From Lachnospiraceae bacterium UBA7182 (GTDB taxonomy: Bacteria; Bacillota; Clostridia; Lachnospirales; Lachnospiraceae): a stretch of 43,832 bases of DNA. Below are positions 26,293 to 34,456 of this stretch, one piece after another. The notes beneath the pieces are model-generated. The model worked only from the letters and a program-made list of their open reading frames with translations. It was not told the DNA's origin and made no database searches. The stretch spans positions 1 through 43,832 of the forward strand of contig DKVI01000080.1 of assembly GCA_002491115.1 (NCBI GenBank). Direction: 5' to 3'. The stretch's first letter is position 1. Every line of letters starts with the position of its first letter. The translations under genes and the position numbers were made by a program.

Positions 26293-26321
26293 ATTATAAC
26301 ATAGCCGTGAAAAAAAGTACA
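26293..26321 (-). promoter_or_regulatory. Extended -10 promoter for uvrA
   Basis: On the minus strand TGTTATAAT (with TATAAT at 26298-26293) forms an extended -10 about 45 bp upstream of the uvrA start. The -35 position (TGTACT) is weak, as is common with extended -10 promoters. Confidence 0.6.
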
Positions 26322-26331
26322 GGAATAATAT

Positions 26332-26343
26332 GAACATCTGTTC
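26332..26343. promoter_or_regulatory. LexA/DinR-like SOS box
   Basis: GAACATCTGTTC fits the Gram-positive LexA pattern GAAC-N4-GTTC, with one base in the middle off the Bacillus consensus. It lies 11 bp upstream of the uvrA -35 region. uvrA is a standard SOS gene, which supports the call. Confidence 0.6.
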
Positions 26344-26355
26344 TGTATATTTTAG

Positions 26356-26394
26356 AGATTTATTAAAGATTTTTATGGTAAAATCGTTTATACT
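26356..26394 (+). promoter_or_regulatory. Promoter region of the two-component system with 11-bp-spaced direct repeats
   Basis: AGATTTA (26356-26362) and AGATTTT (26367-26373) are spaced exactly 11 bp, one helical turn, as OmpR-family regulators prefer. A TATACT at 26389-26394 could be the -10 box; no good -35 is visible, as expected for an activated promoter. Autoregulation is inferred. Confidence 0.4.
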
Positions 26395-26429
26395 GTAATG
26401 GAGTCAAGACTTACAACAGGAGAACGACC

Positions 26430-27101
26430 ATGAGAATTTTGCTTGTAGAAGACGATGAAAAATTAAACCAGTCCCTTGTATTTCAGCTTGAAAAAGAGGG
26501 ATTCCAAGTAGACGCCTGCCAGGACGGAGAGGAAGCTCTCTATTATATCCGCCAGCATATCCATGACCTGATCCTTTTAGACCGGATGCTTCCCGGTTTA
26601 AGCGGCACGGATATCCTTCTTAAAATGCGCCGCCTGAAAGACCAGACACCTGTCATTTTGATTACCGCCCTTGGCACGCTGGATGACAAAGTCACCGGCC
26701 TGGACCTGGGTGCAGACGACTATCTGGTCAAACCGTTTGCGTTCCAGGAACTGATGGCCAGAATCCGCTGTGTGACCCGGCGCCCCAGAAAGCTTCAACT
26801 GAATGAGCAGTTATCTTTCGGCGACATTATCTACCGGACAGATGAAAATATGCTGACCGGACTTCTCTCTTCCTGCAGCATATCCAAAAGAGAAGGAGCG
26901 CTTCTGGAGGTTTTCTTAAGAAATCCCGGACAGACCCTGTCCAGGCCGCTTCTGCTTGCGAAAGTATGGGGCATGGACAGCGACGTGGAAGACGGGAACC
27001 TGGATAACTATATTCATTTTTTAAGGCGCCGGCTTAAAGCTGTGGGAAGTTCCATCTGCATCCGTACTGTCCGGGGCGTCGGCTACCGCATGGAAGCTTA
27101 A
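26430..27101 (+). CDS. OmpR-family response regulator
   Basis: This 223-aa two-domain regulator has a receiver domain (residues 1-115) with the acidic pocket VEDDE, phospho-acceptor Asp51 (LILLDRMLPG), a Thr/Ala switch region (LITALG) and Lys in DYLVKPF. A C-terminal winged helix with a typical ...LLAKVWGMDSDVEDGNLDNYIHFLRRRL ending follows. It starts at an ATG behind AGGAG. The kinase gene follows 14 nt later. The pair is the only plus-strand unit in the window and lies between uvrA and the surface-fibre operon. Confidence 0.93.
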   Translation: MRILLVEDDEKLNQSLVFQLEKEGFQVDACQDGEEALYYIRQHIHDLILLDRMLPGLSGTDILLKMRRLKDQTPVILITALGTLDDKVTGLDLGADDYLVKPFAFQELMARIRCVTRRPRKLQLNEQLSFGDIIYRTDENMLTGLLSSCSISKREGALLEVFLRNPGQTLSRPLLLAKVWGMDSDVEDGNLDNYIHFLRRRLKAVGSSICIRTVRGVGYRMEA

Positions 27102-27115
27102 GAAAGGAAAACGCC

Positions 27116-28390
27116 ATGTTTCAAAAAGTCCGTTTCCGCCTGGCTTCACTGTGTGCCGGGATCACCATATTCATACTTTTGGCCATGTCGTTGGGGTATC
27201 TGTATATCTCGGAGAGAAATCTTCGCACCAACAGCTATGTCTCTTTCAGGAATGACATGAACACCCTGGTCAGCAATCTGGAGCAGCAGACAGTCATCAC
27301 CCATGAATGGCTGAATAAGATCGAAGATAACGGAAAATACCAAATCCACATTATTGACAACGGCGTTCCCTTTTTGTTTAACGAACGCAGTACCGAAGAA
27401 CAGCAGCAGCTCTTTAAAACCGCCATGGAATATTACAACCGGAATTTTGAAACAGGAACTGCTTCCTCCTATACGTCCATCCACACGGAATTTCGTTTTT
27501 CTTCCACAGGAACCAGAAAAAACGACTACTATGCCTGTGTTGTCACCTCCGAACGCAACAGCGGAATCTTCCAGGTTGTCATTCTGGCTTCCATGGCTCC
27601 TTTGCTGCGCCAGATCCACACGCAGCGGATTTTATTCTTTCTTCTGGACGTCCTGGCAGCGGCGGCGCTGTCTTTGTTCGCCTGGTATTTTACCCGGCTG
27701 ATTTTAAATCCGCTGGAGGAGAACCAGCGCAGGCAGACCCAGTTTATCGCCTCGGCCTCCCACGAACTTCGCACTCCGCTGGCTGTCATACTTTCCTGTG
27801 CGTCCGCCGCCGAACGGGCCTCCGACCAGGAACGGCTGCACTTTCTGGACTCCATCCAGTCCGAAGGGCTGCGCATGTCCCGGCTGGTGGACGATATGCT
27901 TCTTTTAACCAGCGCGGACAACCATAACTGGACAATCAAAAAAATACCGACAGAGCTGGATACCCTGATGCTCAATACGTTTGAAGCGTTTGAACCCATG
28001 GCCTCCCGCAAATCCATAGACCTTTCGGTCTCCCTTCCCGAGACGGCAGTTCCTCCTTTTTCCTGCGACCCTGAACGGATCAGCCAGGTTTTAAGCATCT
28101 TGATCCACAATGCTTTAAGTTATACTCCGAAAGGTGGGCAGGTATGGCTTACTCTTATATGGGAAGGAAAGAATTTGCGGCTTTCTGTTGCAGACAACGG
28201 GATCGGCGTTCCTGACGAAGAGAAAACGCGCATTTTTGAAAGGTTCTATCGTGCCGACCGTTCCCGCAGTAAAAAGGAACATTTTGGGCTGGGCCTCTGT
28301 ATCGCTTCCGAGATCGTAAAAGCCCATCACGGACAGATTCTGATAAGCGATACGCCCGGCGGCGGCAGCACATTTACAGTCGTTCTGTAA
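27116..28390 (+). CDS. Sensor histidine kinase
   Basis: This 424-aa membrane kinase has two helices (about residues 12-32 and 165-188) flanking an extracytoplasmic sensor loop of about 130 residues that I do not recognise. The H-box holds His216 (SASHELRTPLAV), and the ATPase domain has N (ILIHNALSYTP), G1 (VADNGIGVP), F (IFERFYRADRS) and G2 (GLGLCIASEIV) boxes. No clear HAMP domain separates the second helix from the H-box. It is the partner of the regulator at 26430. Its stop codon directly abuts the stop of the convergent gene at 28391, with no terminator between them. Confidence 0.92.
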   Translation: MFQKVRFRLASLCAGITIFILLAMSLGYLYISERNLRTNSYVSFRNDMNTLVSNLEQQTVITHEWLNKIEDNGKYQIHIIDNGVPFLFNERSTEEQQQLFKTAMEYYNRNFETGTASSYTSIHTEFRFSSTGTRKNDYYACVVTSERNSGIFQVVILASMAPLLRQIHTQRILFFLLDVLAAAALSLFAWYFTRLILNPLEENQRRQTQFIASASHELRTPLAVILSCASAAERASDQERLHFLDSIQSEGLRMSRLVDDMLLLTSADNHNWTIKKIPTELDTLMLNTFEAFEPMASRKSIDLSVSLPETAVPPFSCDPERISQVLSILIHNALSYTPKGGQVWLTLIWEGKNLRLSVADNGIGVPDEEKTRIFERFYRADRSRSKKEHFGLGLCIASEIVKAHHGQILISDTPGGGSTFTVVL

Positions 28391-29413
28391 TCACTCGTCC
28401 TCTTCTTTTTTTCGTCCGGTCTTTTTAAGCCACAGGATCAGACATGCAATGGACAGTGCCGGTATCGCCAACGCCGCAACGAGCAGATTCTCAAAAAATG
28501 CGGTATCCCTCAGCTTATCCCCACTTTCTGCTCCGGGAACTTCTTCGTCGTCCAATCCGACAAGTTCCCGGGGAGTATCCCCTTCAGGAATAATAACAGC
28601 CTCTTCTTCCTGCCCGGATAACGCCCCCGCTTCTTCTGCAGCAGGTTCTGTCCTGCCGCCCGTCGAAACGACTGCTTCTGCCCGCCGTATTTCCTGCGCG
28701 GCTGCCTCCTCTGCGTTTTCCATATATCCCCTTTCAACTTCCTCCGTATCTTTGGTCCCTGTGCCTGTTTCCTGACCGCCGCCTCCCTGACCGGGAGAAG
28801 GCAAACGGGAGTATACAAATGTAAACACATTCTCCGCCGCGTTCTGTGACAATGTCTTCGTCAGATTGTAAGCCTGCGGCACATATCCTGGAATATAAAT
28901 AAAAGCCGGCACAGGCCTGTCGCCAATATTACCATAGTAAGTTCGACTTTGTGCCAGCGCACGGCCGGCCTTGTCTTCATACCTCACTTCATAGGAAACC
29001 ATATCTCCCCGAACGGCATACGCTATCACGTAGTCTCTGTCCGCGTCTGCCAAAACCGCGGATGTATCCACGGCGCTGTTATCTCTCCCGCTTCGGCGAA
29101 TGCCTTTTATATAATATTTACTGTTGCCCTCCATGTTTACCGCTCCTTCAGCGGCTGAATCAAAAACAACAACCTCCCCTTTTTTAAGCCCGCTTACCTT
29201 GACAAAGCTGCCATTCTCGTCCGTGCAAACCACTGCCTTCGCTCCGTCACCCGCCACGGACACAAAAGAAGTATCCGAAAATCTGCCGTGATTACCCGCA
29301 TAAAGCGTAACTGAATATGTGCGTTCTTCCGCTGCCATCCCCTGGATTCTGCACATTATAAAGGACAGACTCAAAACAAAAAATGCTGTCAATAATTTAC
29401 AGTTTTTTTTCAT
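28391..29413 (-). CDS. Surface protein with MucBP-like domain and C-terminal membrane helix
   Basis: A 340-aa protein when started at the ATG at 29413 (GGAAGAAACGC upstream); the frame extends further but a signal peptide starts here (about residues 1-27, ending GMAAE). Residues about 30-130 are beta-rich. A MucBP-like repeat follows (about 140-205, VSYEVRYEDKAGRALA...GYVPQAYNLTKTL), of the type that binds mucin or glycans in other Firmicutes. Then come a Gly/Glu/Ala-rich stalk and a membrane helix near the C-terminus with a basic-acidic tail. No LPXTG motif is present. It is the last gene of the fibre operon and overlaps the preceding gene by 17 bp. Confidence 0.7.
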   Translation of the reverse strand: MKKNCKLLTAFFVLSLSFIMCRIQGMAAEERTYSVTLYAGNHGRFSDTSFVSVAGDGAKAVVCTDENGSFVKVSGLKKGEVVVFDSAAEGAVNMEGNSKYYIKGIRRSGRDNSAVDTSAVLADADRDYVIAYAVRGDMVSYEVRYEDKAGRALAQSRTYYGNIGDRPVPAFIYIPGYVPQAYNLTKTLSQNAAENVFTFVYSRLPSPGQGGGGQETGTGTKDTEEVERGYMENAEEAAAQEIRRAEAVVSTGGRTEPAAEEAGALSGQEEEAVIIPEGDTPRELVGLDDEEVPGAESGDKLRDTAFFENLLVAALAIPALSIACLILWLKKTGRKKEEDE

Positions 29414-30197
29414 GCGTTTCTTCCTCCCCGTCTTTCCCGGTATAAAGCACTGCATAAAAAAGCAAAAGTCCTCCTGCCAGCGCAAATAAGATTGACCATT
29501 TAAGCAGCCCTCCCATATCATTTGTCTGCGGATTGCCTGTTGTATATGTTTGAGAGACAAGTTCTGCAGGTGACGGCGTTTCAGAAGAAGAACGGCCTGA
29601 CGATGCAGGTGGTTCCGACGGTTTCGCCGTTTTCTCTACAGCAAAGCACATCTGCAGATCTGCCAAAGCGTCCTGATACGCATTGCCCTGGGTTTCTCCG
29701 TCCAACGCCACTTTCAACGTAATCCGGCCGCTGCTGCCGGAAGACAGTCTGCCCAGATAGAAAAATTCCTCCAGTCCGTCTGCCGCCTCATGAAGCCCGG
29801 GGCCTGTATGCGTATCTTTTTCTCCTCCCACATTCTCACTGTCATAAAGAGCAGTTATAACTCCTTTGTTGTCCGTATATGACAACTGATAGATATATGC
29901 GCCTCCTTTTGCTCCCTTTTGGCTGTCCTCAAAGCTTGAAATAACCTGGTTTGACATATACCAGTCAGTTTTGTGACGATAGGCGTTTTTAAGCATAAGG
30001 CTGACTGTCACACTGTCCCCCGGCTGCAGACCATAAACCGCATCCACAAGATCCGCCGGCCTGAAATTGCTCTCCATCCGGCTTCCCGTAAACTCCACCT
30101 TCCAGTCGTCACTGCCCTGATATTCCTCTCCATGTACAGGCATTGCGCTGCTGACCAACAATACTATGGCCAGCCCGGCACAAATACGCTTCCTCAT
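29397..30197 (-). CDS. TasA/camelysin-related exported protein ending in an NPQTN-like motif
   Basis: This 266-aa protein has a signal peptide (about residues 1-23, MPVHGEE), a beta-rich body with the N-x-x-x-x-x-DWYMSN pattern seen in TasA-like proteins, a Ser/Pro-rich spacer (about 190-215) and then NPQTN at residues 222-226. A membrane helix (about 233-253) and a short charged tail follow. NPQTN is the sorting motif of Staphylococcus sortase B, and related TGD-type endings are common on clostridial surface proteins. The only sortase in the window is class C, so whether this end is cleaved or serves as a plain membrane anchor is unknown. It starts 2 nt after the preceding stop. Confidence 0.65.
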   Translation of the reverse strand: MRKRICAGLAIVLLVSSAMPVHGEEYQGSDDWKVEFTGSRMESNFRPADLVDAVYGLQPGDSVTVSLMLKNAYRHKTDWYMSNQVISSFEDSQKGAKGGAYIYQLSYTDNKGVITALYDSENVGGEKDTHTGPGLHEAADGLEEFFYLGRLSSGSSGRITLKVALDGETQGNAYQDALADLQMCFAVEKTAKPSEPPASSGRSSSETPSPAELVSQTYTTGNPQTNDMGGLLKWSILFALAGGLLLFYAVLYTGKDGEEETHEKKL

Positions 30198-30199
30198 AT

Positions 30200-30910
30200 T
30201 TATAATTCCTCCGTTACAGTTTTTTCTTCTGACAGACTCAATCTGCCGCCTTCATCGACTGATACCGCCACACCCCAGGCACTTTGGACAGCATCTTCAC
30301 CGCTGTGTGTCTGCACGGCATCTGTTTCTGCTTCCAGCACAAATCCAAGTCCGTCATAGTCATAGGTAGTTGTAAATACAGTATACCCGTTCTCAATTCT
30401 TGTGCTTTTTGTTACATGCGCCATAACCCCGGAATCTATGGTAAGCGTATCGGAAAGGTCCGATGTCTGCTCCTCAGGCTTTAGAATGTTTGTATAGTAA
30501 AGAACTTTGCGTTCTTCTGTAGATGCCGCCGGATCTTCTATCCATTTTCCGCCTGTCAGATTCAGGCGAATCAAATCAGACGGTATATCTGTGCGTTTGT
30601 TTCCTTCCTGGTCTACCCAGTATTGATACAAAATCACTCTCACGTAGACATCAATAGAACCAGTATTGCGGACTCCCAACCGCTCTTCGTATGCTCTGCC
30701 CGGGCAGATCTTTTCTTTTTCAGACAGCATACAGGACAGCAGTCTGCCGTCTGTATCGTTTCCGTTTTCTGTCAATGCCGCACCGATATTTGATGTTTGC
30801 AGCCGTGCCGCATAATTTTCGCTATAGTAGGACAGTGCTGCCTGGCTGCTCCTTATTGTGCTTCCAAGCAGTAAAAGAATTGCCAGAGTAAACAGCATCC
30901 ATGTTCTCAT
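30200..30910 (-). CDS. TasA/camelysin-like secreted protein
   Basis: This 236-aa protein has a signal peptide (about residues 1-25, ending SQAAL) and then the N-terminal pattern of camelysin/TasA-type proteins. A short ALSYYSENYAA stretch after the signal is followed by a beta-sandwich with ...LGVRNTGSIDVYVRVILYQYWVD. In Bacillus such proteins polymerise into extracellular fibres and need the special signal peptidase SipW; no SipW homologue is in the window. It has no sorting motif or C-terminal helix. It overlaps the 171-aa paralogue before it by 4 bp, so the two are likely made in fixed proportion. Confidence 0.7.
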   Translation of the reverse strand: MRTWMLFTLAILLLLGSTIRSSQAALSYYSENYAARLQTSNIGAALTENGNDTDGRLLSCMLSEKEKICPGRAYEERLGVRNTGSIDVYVRVILYQYWVDQEGNKRTDIPSDLIRLNLTGGKWIEDPAASTEERKVLYYTNILKPEEQTSDLSDTLTIDSGVMAHVTKSTRIENGYTVFTTTYDYDGLGFVLEAETDAVQTHSGEDAVQSAWGVAVSVDEGGRLSLSEEKTVTEEL

Positions 30911-31422
30911 ACATCTGCTCCTTCCTGAACTTTATCCTCTCTGTCCAGGCGGACTGCATGTTCCCAGTCCCCATATAATTTTCCTTCCCGTTCACAGACA
31001 GGCGCGCATTCCTGAATCACAATCACATTCACGCTGCCAGAAGATGCCTGCCAGCCGTCAGGAATTGCAACGGCAACTTCAAGCACACGGGTCAGACCGG
31101 CAGAAGGCAGAACGTCCTCATAATACCAGTAACCGTCGTCTTTTTCTGTCCAGCCCTCACCTTTGCAGGACAATGCCACTTTGTTGCCTGACAAAACTTT
31201 CACGCGCACAAAGCAATCCGCCGGACCTGTATTTTCTATCTGAATTTTTTTTACATTGTCTTTATATGTTTCCTTTATTCTCGTTTCAGGCTTTAAGGCG
31301 AGCGCGTGACCGCCTGCGCTTTCTGTATATGCAGTAAAATACGCAAGCGTTTCTTTCGCAGGCAGTACACATAAAAACGCCAATATACACACAAACAACA
31401 CAGTTTTATTTTTTACTCTCAT
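30907..31422 (-). CDS. Short TasA/camelysin-like secreted protein
   Basis: This 171-aa protein has a signal peptide ending ...ETLAYFTAYTES. The AYFT sequence at the cleavage region is a hallmark of SipW-dependent TasA/camelysin proteins. The body carries the usual ENTGPADCFVRVKVLSG strand pattern and two Cys in a late strand. It may be a minor fibre subunit or starter, paralogous to the next gene. It overlaps both neighbours by 4 bp (ATGA type), indicating translational coupling. Confidence 0.75.
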   Translation of the reverse strand: MRVKNKTVLFVCILAFLCVLPAKETLAYFTAYTESAGGHALALKPETRIKETYKDNVKKIQIENTGPADCFVRVKVLSGNKVALSCKGEGWTEKDDGYWYYEDVLPSAGLTRVLEVAVAIPDGWQASSGSVNVIVIQECAPVCEREGKLYGDWEHAVRLDREDKVQEGADV

Positions 31423-32423
31423 CTGTCTGCTCCTTCCTCTGCCGCTTCCCCACTGTAAACAGTCTCTTTTAATTCCCAGTTTCCTGTAGAATCATCATAA
31501 GAAAAATGGTTTATCACACCACTGCCGGGTATAAGCCCCCCGTGATAACGGTTCACGAATTCCACTCTGGCAGGAGCATCCGCATGATCACCCGGCAGGA
31601 TCACTGCAGTCTGTTCAGGCTCTGTGACCGCTTCATAAGAAGCGCCGCTATACACTTCTGTCACAGTCACTTTTGCCCCTGCGGGGATATCCTTGACAAG
31701 CAGGCTTTTCTCTCCCGGCTTATTAAAGCAAAGAGACAGCACATCACTGTATACAATTTCTTCCCCCTTTACCGCTTCTACCTGAAAAACAAACAGGGCA
31801 GAACCTAAAGTTTCGTTATATGACTCCAGGGTTTTTTGAATCAGCAAGTCTCCAAAACAGGCTCTTTTCTCCGGCTTAAGCCGGACCTCCACACTATAAC
31901 GCCATCTGTCGTCGCCGCTTATTTCATAATCATTTCCCGGCAGAGAAACCAGACAGGGCAGGAATGCATATTCGTAATCGCCCGCAGATATGGTACGCGG
32001 GCACAAAAGATACATACCCACCGGAAGTTCCACAGAACTGTCATTCCCCGTAAAAGTAAAGGTGCGGTACGGCGTATTTTGAGCGTCTGCCAGTTCTGCC
32101 GCGGCCAGGGCAGCCGCCTGCCAGTCCGTAACGCCTTCATTGATTTCTTCCAGCTCCGGACACGCAAACGCTTCTCTCACTTTATACCTGCCATACATGT
32201 CCACATCTGCCACACAGTACAGATCCATTTGTATACCGGCCGTTTTTAATGCTTCCCAATCGTCTTCGCCAAACTCTTCTGCATCAATAACCGGCCACAA
32301 AGTACAGGTCCTTAACAAATCTATCTGCCCCCTGGCCAGGCTTTGCATATAAGGCAGTATAACTGTCAGAACAAGCGCTACCAATGCAAAGAAAATCCGA
32401 ATCGTCTTCTTATTTCTCATCAT
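31419..32423 (-). CDS. Pilin-like protein with FctA-type isopeptide domain, no sorting signal
   Basis: A protein of about 334 aa from the ATG at 32423, which overlaps the stop of the LPATG pilin (ATGA) and follows GAGGTGGGA. A signal peptide (about residues 1-33) precedes an N-terminal pilin-like domain (LYCVADVDMYGRYKV...LPVGMYLLCP). A C-terminal FctA/Spy0128-like domain (GSALFVFQVEA...GAKVTVTEVYSGASYEA) is of the kind that forms internal isopeptide bonds. The end, GSGVINHFSYDDSTGNW..., has no LPXTG and no membrane helix. That is odd for a pilin next to a class C sortase. It may be a secreted or non-covalent component. Confidence 0.7.
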   Translation of the reverse strand: MMRNKKTIRIFFALVALVLTVILPYMQSLARGQIDLLRTCTLWPVIDAEEFGEDDWEALKTAGIQMDLYCVADVDMYGRYKVREAFACPELEEINEGVTDWQAAALAAAELADAQNTPYRTFTFTGNDSSVELPVGMYLLCPRTISAGDYEYAFLPCLVSLPGNDYEISGDDRWRYSVEVRLKPEKRACFGDLLIQKTLESYNETLGSALFVFQVEAVKGEEIVYSDVLSLCFNKPGEKSLLVKDIPAGAKVTVTEVYSGASYEAVTEPEQTAVILPGDHADAPARVEFVNRYHGGLIPGSGVINHFSYDDSTGNWELKETVYSGEAAEEGADR

Positions 32424-34435
32424 TCCCACCTCTTTTCTTTTCTCCTGCTCCTGTAAAGCAGGATCACAAGGCTGCCCGACAAACCAGCACATAAAAACAG
32501 CAGAATACCGGCGCCGCCGGTGGCAGGCAGCAGAAAATTCTTTCTATTGTAGACTGTTATATATATTTTTGATTCTTCCCCTTCTTCTGTCAGACATATC
32601 TCCAGCGGTTCTGCCAAAAGCCGGTAGCCATCCGGCGATTTTGTTTCTTTCAGGTAATAAGTCCCTGTCTGGAGCCCCGGGAAGTGAACCCTGCCGTCCG
32701 TGTCAGTGACATGAGGATTGTTGTCTACCGGATCCCGTAACTCTTTGTCTCTGTACAAAATAAACTCTGCACCGGCAAGCGGTTCCTCCTCCCTGTTTTT
32801 TTTCAGGATACACAATTCCTGTATCTTGGGAATATAACAGTTGATAAAAGTAAAGTTCAGAGGTTCCCCTGATAAAGTACCTGTCTGGACATACTGCCCT
32901 TCCTTAGGACTGTACTGGGTTCCGGAGGGTACTTCTTCTACTTTATAGTCTCCCGCTTTTAATTCTGTAAAGCGTGCGGTCTCATTGGCGCAGATCGTAA
33001 AGCTTCCTGTCTCATCTGTCTTATAGGTCATCTGAGACAAGCCTGACTCCACACGATATACGGCGCCTTTTACCGGAAAATACTCACTTGTCCCGTCCTC
33101 TTTTTTATACAAAATAAACCGAAATGATTTCTGCTCAAATGGTGCTTCCTGCATCGTATTTTCTACTATCTTTGTCACATTCAGAACTCTCCCTGTCTCT
33201 GCCGGTTTGTTGATAAAAGGAAGAACTTCCACACTGTCCGTCACTGTTTTGCCAATATATCCTTCGGCTTTAGACGGTACAAGCTGTATGTAATCCGACG
33301 TTCCGATCTCGCTTACATTGTAAACCGTCCCAGGATCCACACCGATAAAGACCGCTGTCTGACCCGGATTAAGAATAAATGTCCCATGTTCGTCTGTCTG
33401 ATGCAGCTTCTCATCTATCTGCTCTCCTGTAGCGGCATAAAGGTAATACTCTGCCCCCTGCCATACCGAGCGATCCGCCCTGGTCAGAAGAAACGTAAAT
33501 CCATGTTCCGTTTTACTGTGATCCCACATTTGTTTGGTCACGGCAAAAGACGCGCTGGCGTTGTTAAAAACTTCCAGGGTTACCGGAGACATTGTCGCGC
33601 CTGTACGGGAAGCATCCGCCGTCATGCGCCAGCCCTCGGTCTTTTGCTCTGTCACTTCATAGTCCACATCTGCCGGTATATCTTTAAAGACGGCTGTCTG
33701 ACCTCCCCGTAGAGTAAACATGCCATCCTGATCTGTTACTCTGTCTGCAAGTGTCTCCCCCGTCTGTGTATCAATGATACTGTAGGGTTCTTTGCTATAC
33801 CGTTTCCCGTCCAGTTTTAACAGAAACCGGAACTCAGGAGTGGGCGGAGCGGTATACCCCGTCGGAAAAGAAACTGTCTTTTGAATCTTTAATATTCCCG
33901 GATCTTTTCCCTGATTCGGAACATACAGGTTGACAAATTTTTCAACTGCCCCTGCCTCCGTCATAGTACCTGTAATAACCGTCCCCGCCGGAGGTTCTTT
34001 CTGCAAAAAATCTTTTCCGGGCACTTCAGATATCTCATATTCTGTTCCCACACCGATATATTCAAACATGGCCGTCTGACCGTCCGACAGGGAAAACCCG
34101 CCATATCGGTCCGTTTTAAAAGGCGTCTTCATTCCCAGTATCGTGTTAAACACTTCTTCTCCGGAAGCATCAAACACACGGTATTCCTGTCTGTCCGCCA
34201 GTTTTCTGTTCAGTTTTAAGATAAAGGTAAACCGCGCATCCCCGGGAATCTCAAAACCTTCCGCCGCGCTTTGGACCTGTTTGGTTACATACAGGTCCGG
34301 CGACTGTTTAGAAGTATTCTCAAACACTGCCCGGGGCACAGAGTGGATATCCTCACTGGCACAGGTTTGTATAAAGTTTGAAACCAGACAGCAGAGGACA
34401 ATCAGTATGATTATCATTTTTTTTACATATCTCAT
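32420..34435 (-). CDS. Major pilin-like Cna_B/SpaA repeat protein with LPATG
   Basis: This 671-aa cell-wall protein has a signal peptide (about residues 1-27), four related modules of about 120 residues (each with a G-x-F-x-L-x-x-GQTA-x-F strand followed by a Y-x-V/I-x-E end), and one SpaA-like module (about 540-630, PLAGAEFILYRD...TGTYYLKETKSPDGY). The conserved Lys and Glu suit internal isopeptide bonds. It ends in LPATG (636-640), a membrane helix and a basic tail, which is a complete sortase signal. It is the only canonical LPXTG protein in the operon and so the best candidate for the polymerised shaft. Confidence 0.85.
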   Translation of the reverse strand: MRYVKKMIIILIVLCCLVSNFIQTCASEDIHSVPRAVFENTSKQSPDLYVTKQVQSAAEGFEIPGDARFTFILKLNRKLADRQEYRVFDASGEEVFNTILGMKTPFKTDRYGGFSLSDGQTAMFEYIGVGTEYEISEVPGKDFLQKEPPAGTVITGTMTEAGAVEKFVNLYVPNQGKDPGILKIQKTVSFPTGYTAPPTPEFRFLLKLDGKRYSKEPYSIIDTQTGETLADRVTDQDGMFTLRGGQTAVFKDIPADVDYEVTEQKTEGWRMTADASRTGATMSPVTLEVFNNASASFAVTKQMWDHSKTEHGFTFLLTRADRSVWQGAEYYLYAATGEQIDEKLHQTDEHGTFILNPGQTAVFIGVDPGTVYNVSEIGTSDYIQLVPSKAEGYIGKTVTDSVEVLPFINKPAETGRVLNVTKIVENTMQEAPFEQKSFRFILYKKEDGTSEYFPVKGAVYRVESGLSQMTYKTDETGSFTICANETARFTELKAGDYKVEEVPSGTQYSPKEGQYVQTGTLSGEPLNFTFINCYIPKIQELCILKKNREEEPLAGAEFILYRDKELRDPVDNNPHVTDTDGRVHFPGLQTGTYYLKETKSPDGYRLLAEPLEICLTEEGEESKIYITVYNRKNFLLPATGGAGILLFLCAGLSGSLVILLYRSRRKEKRWE

Positions 34436-34456
34436 ATTTTTACAGTCCTCCTGTAA

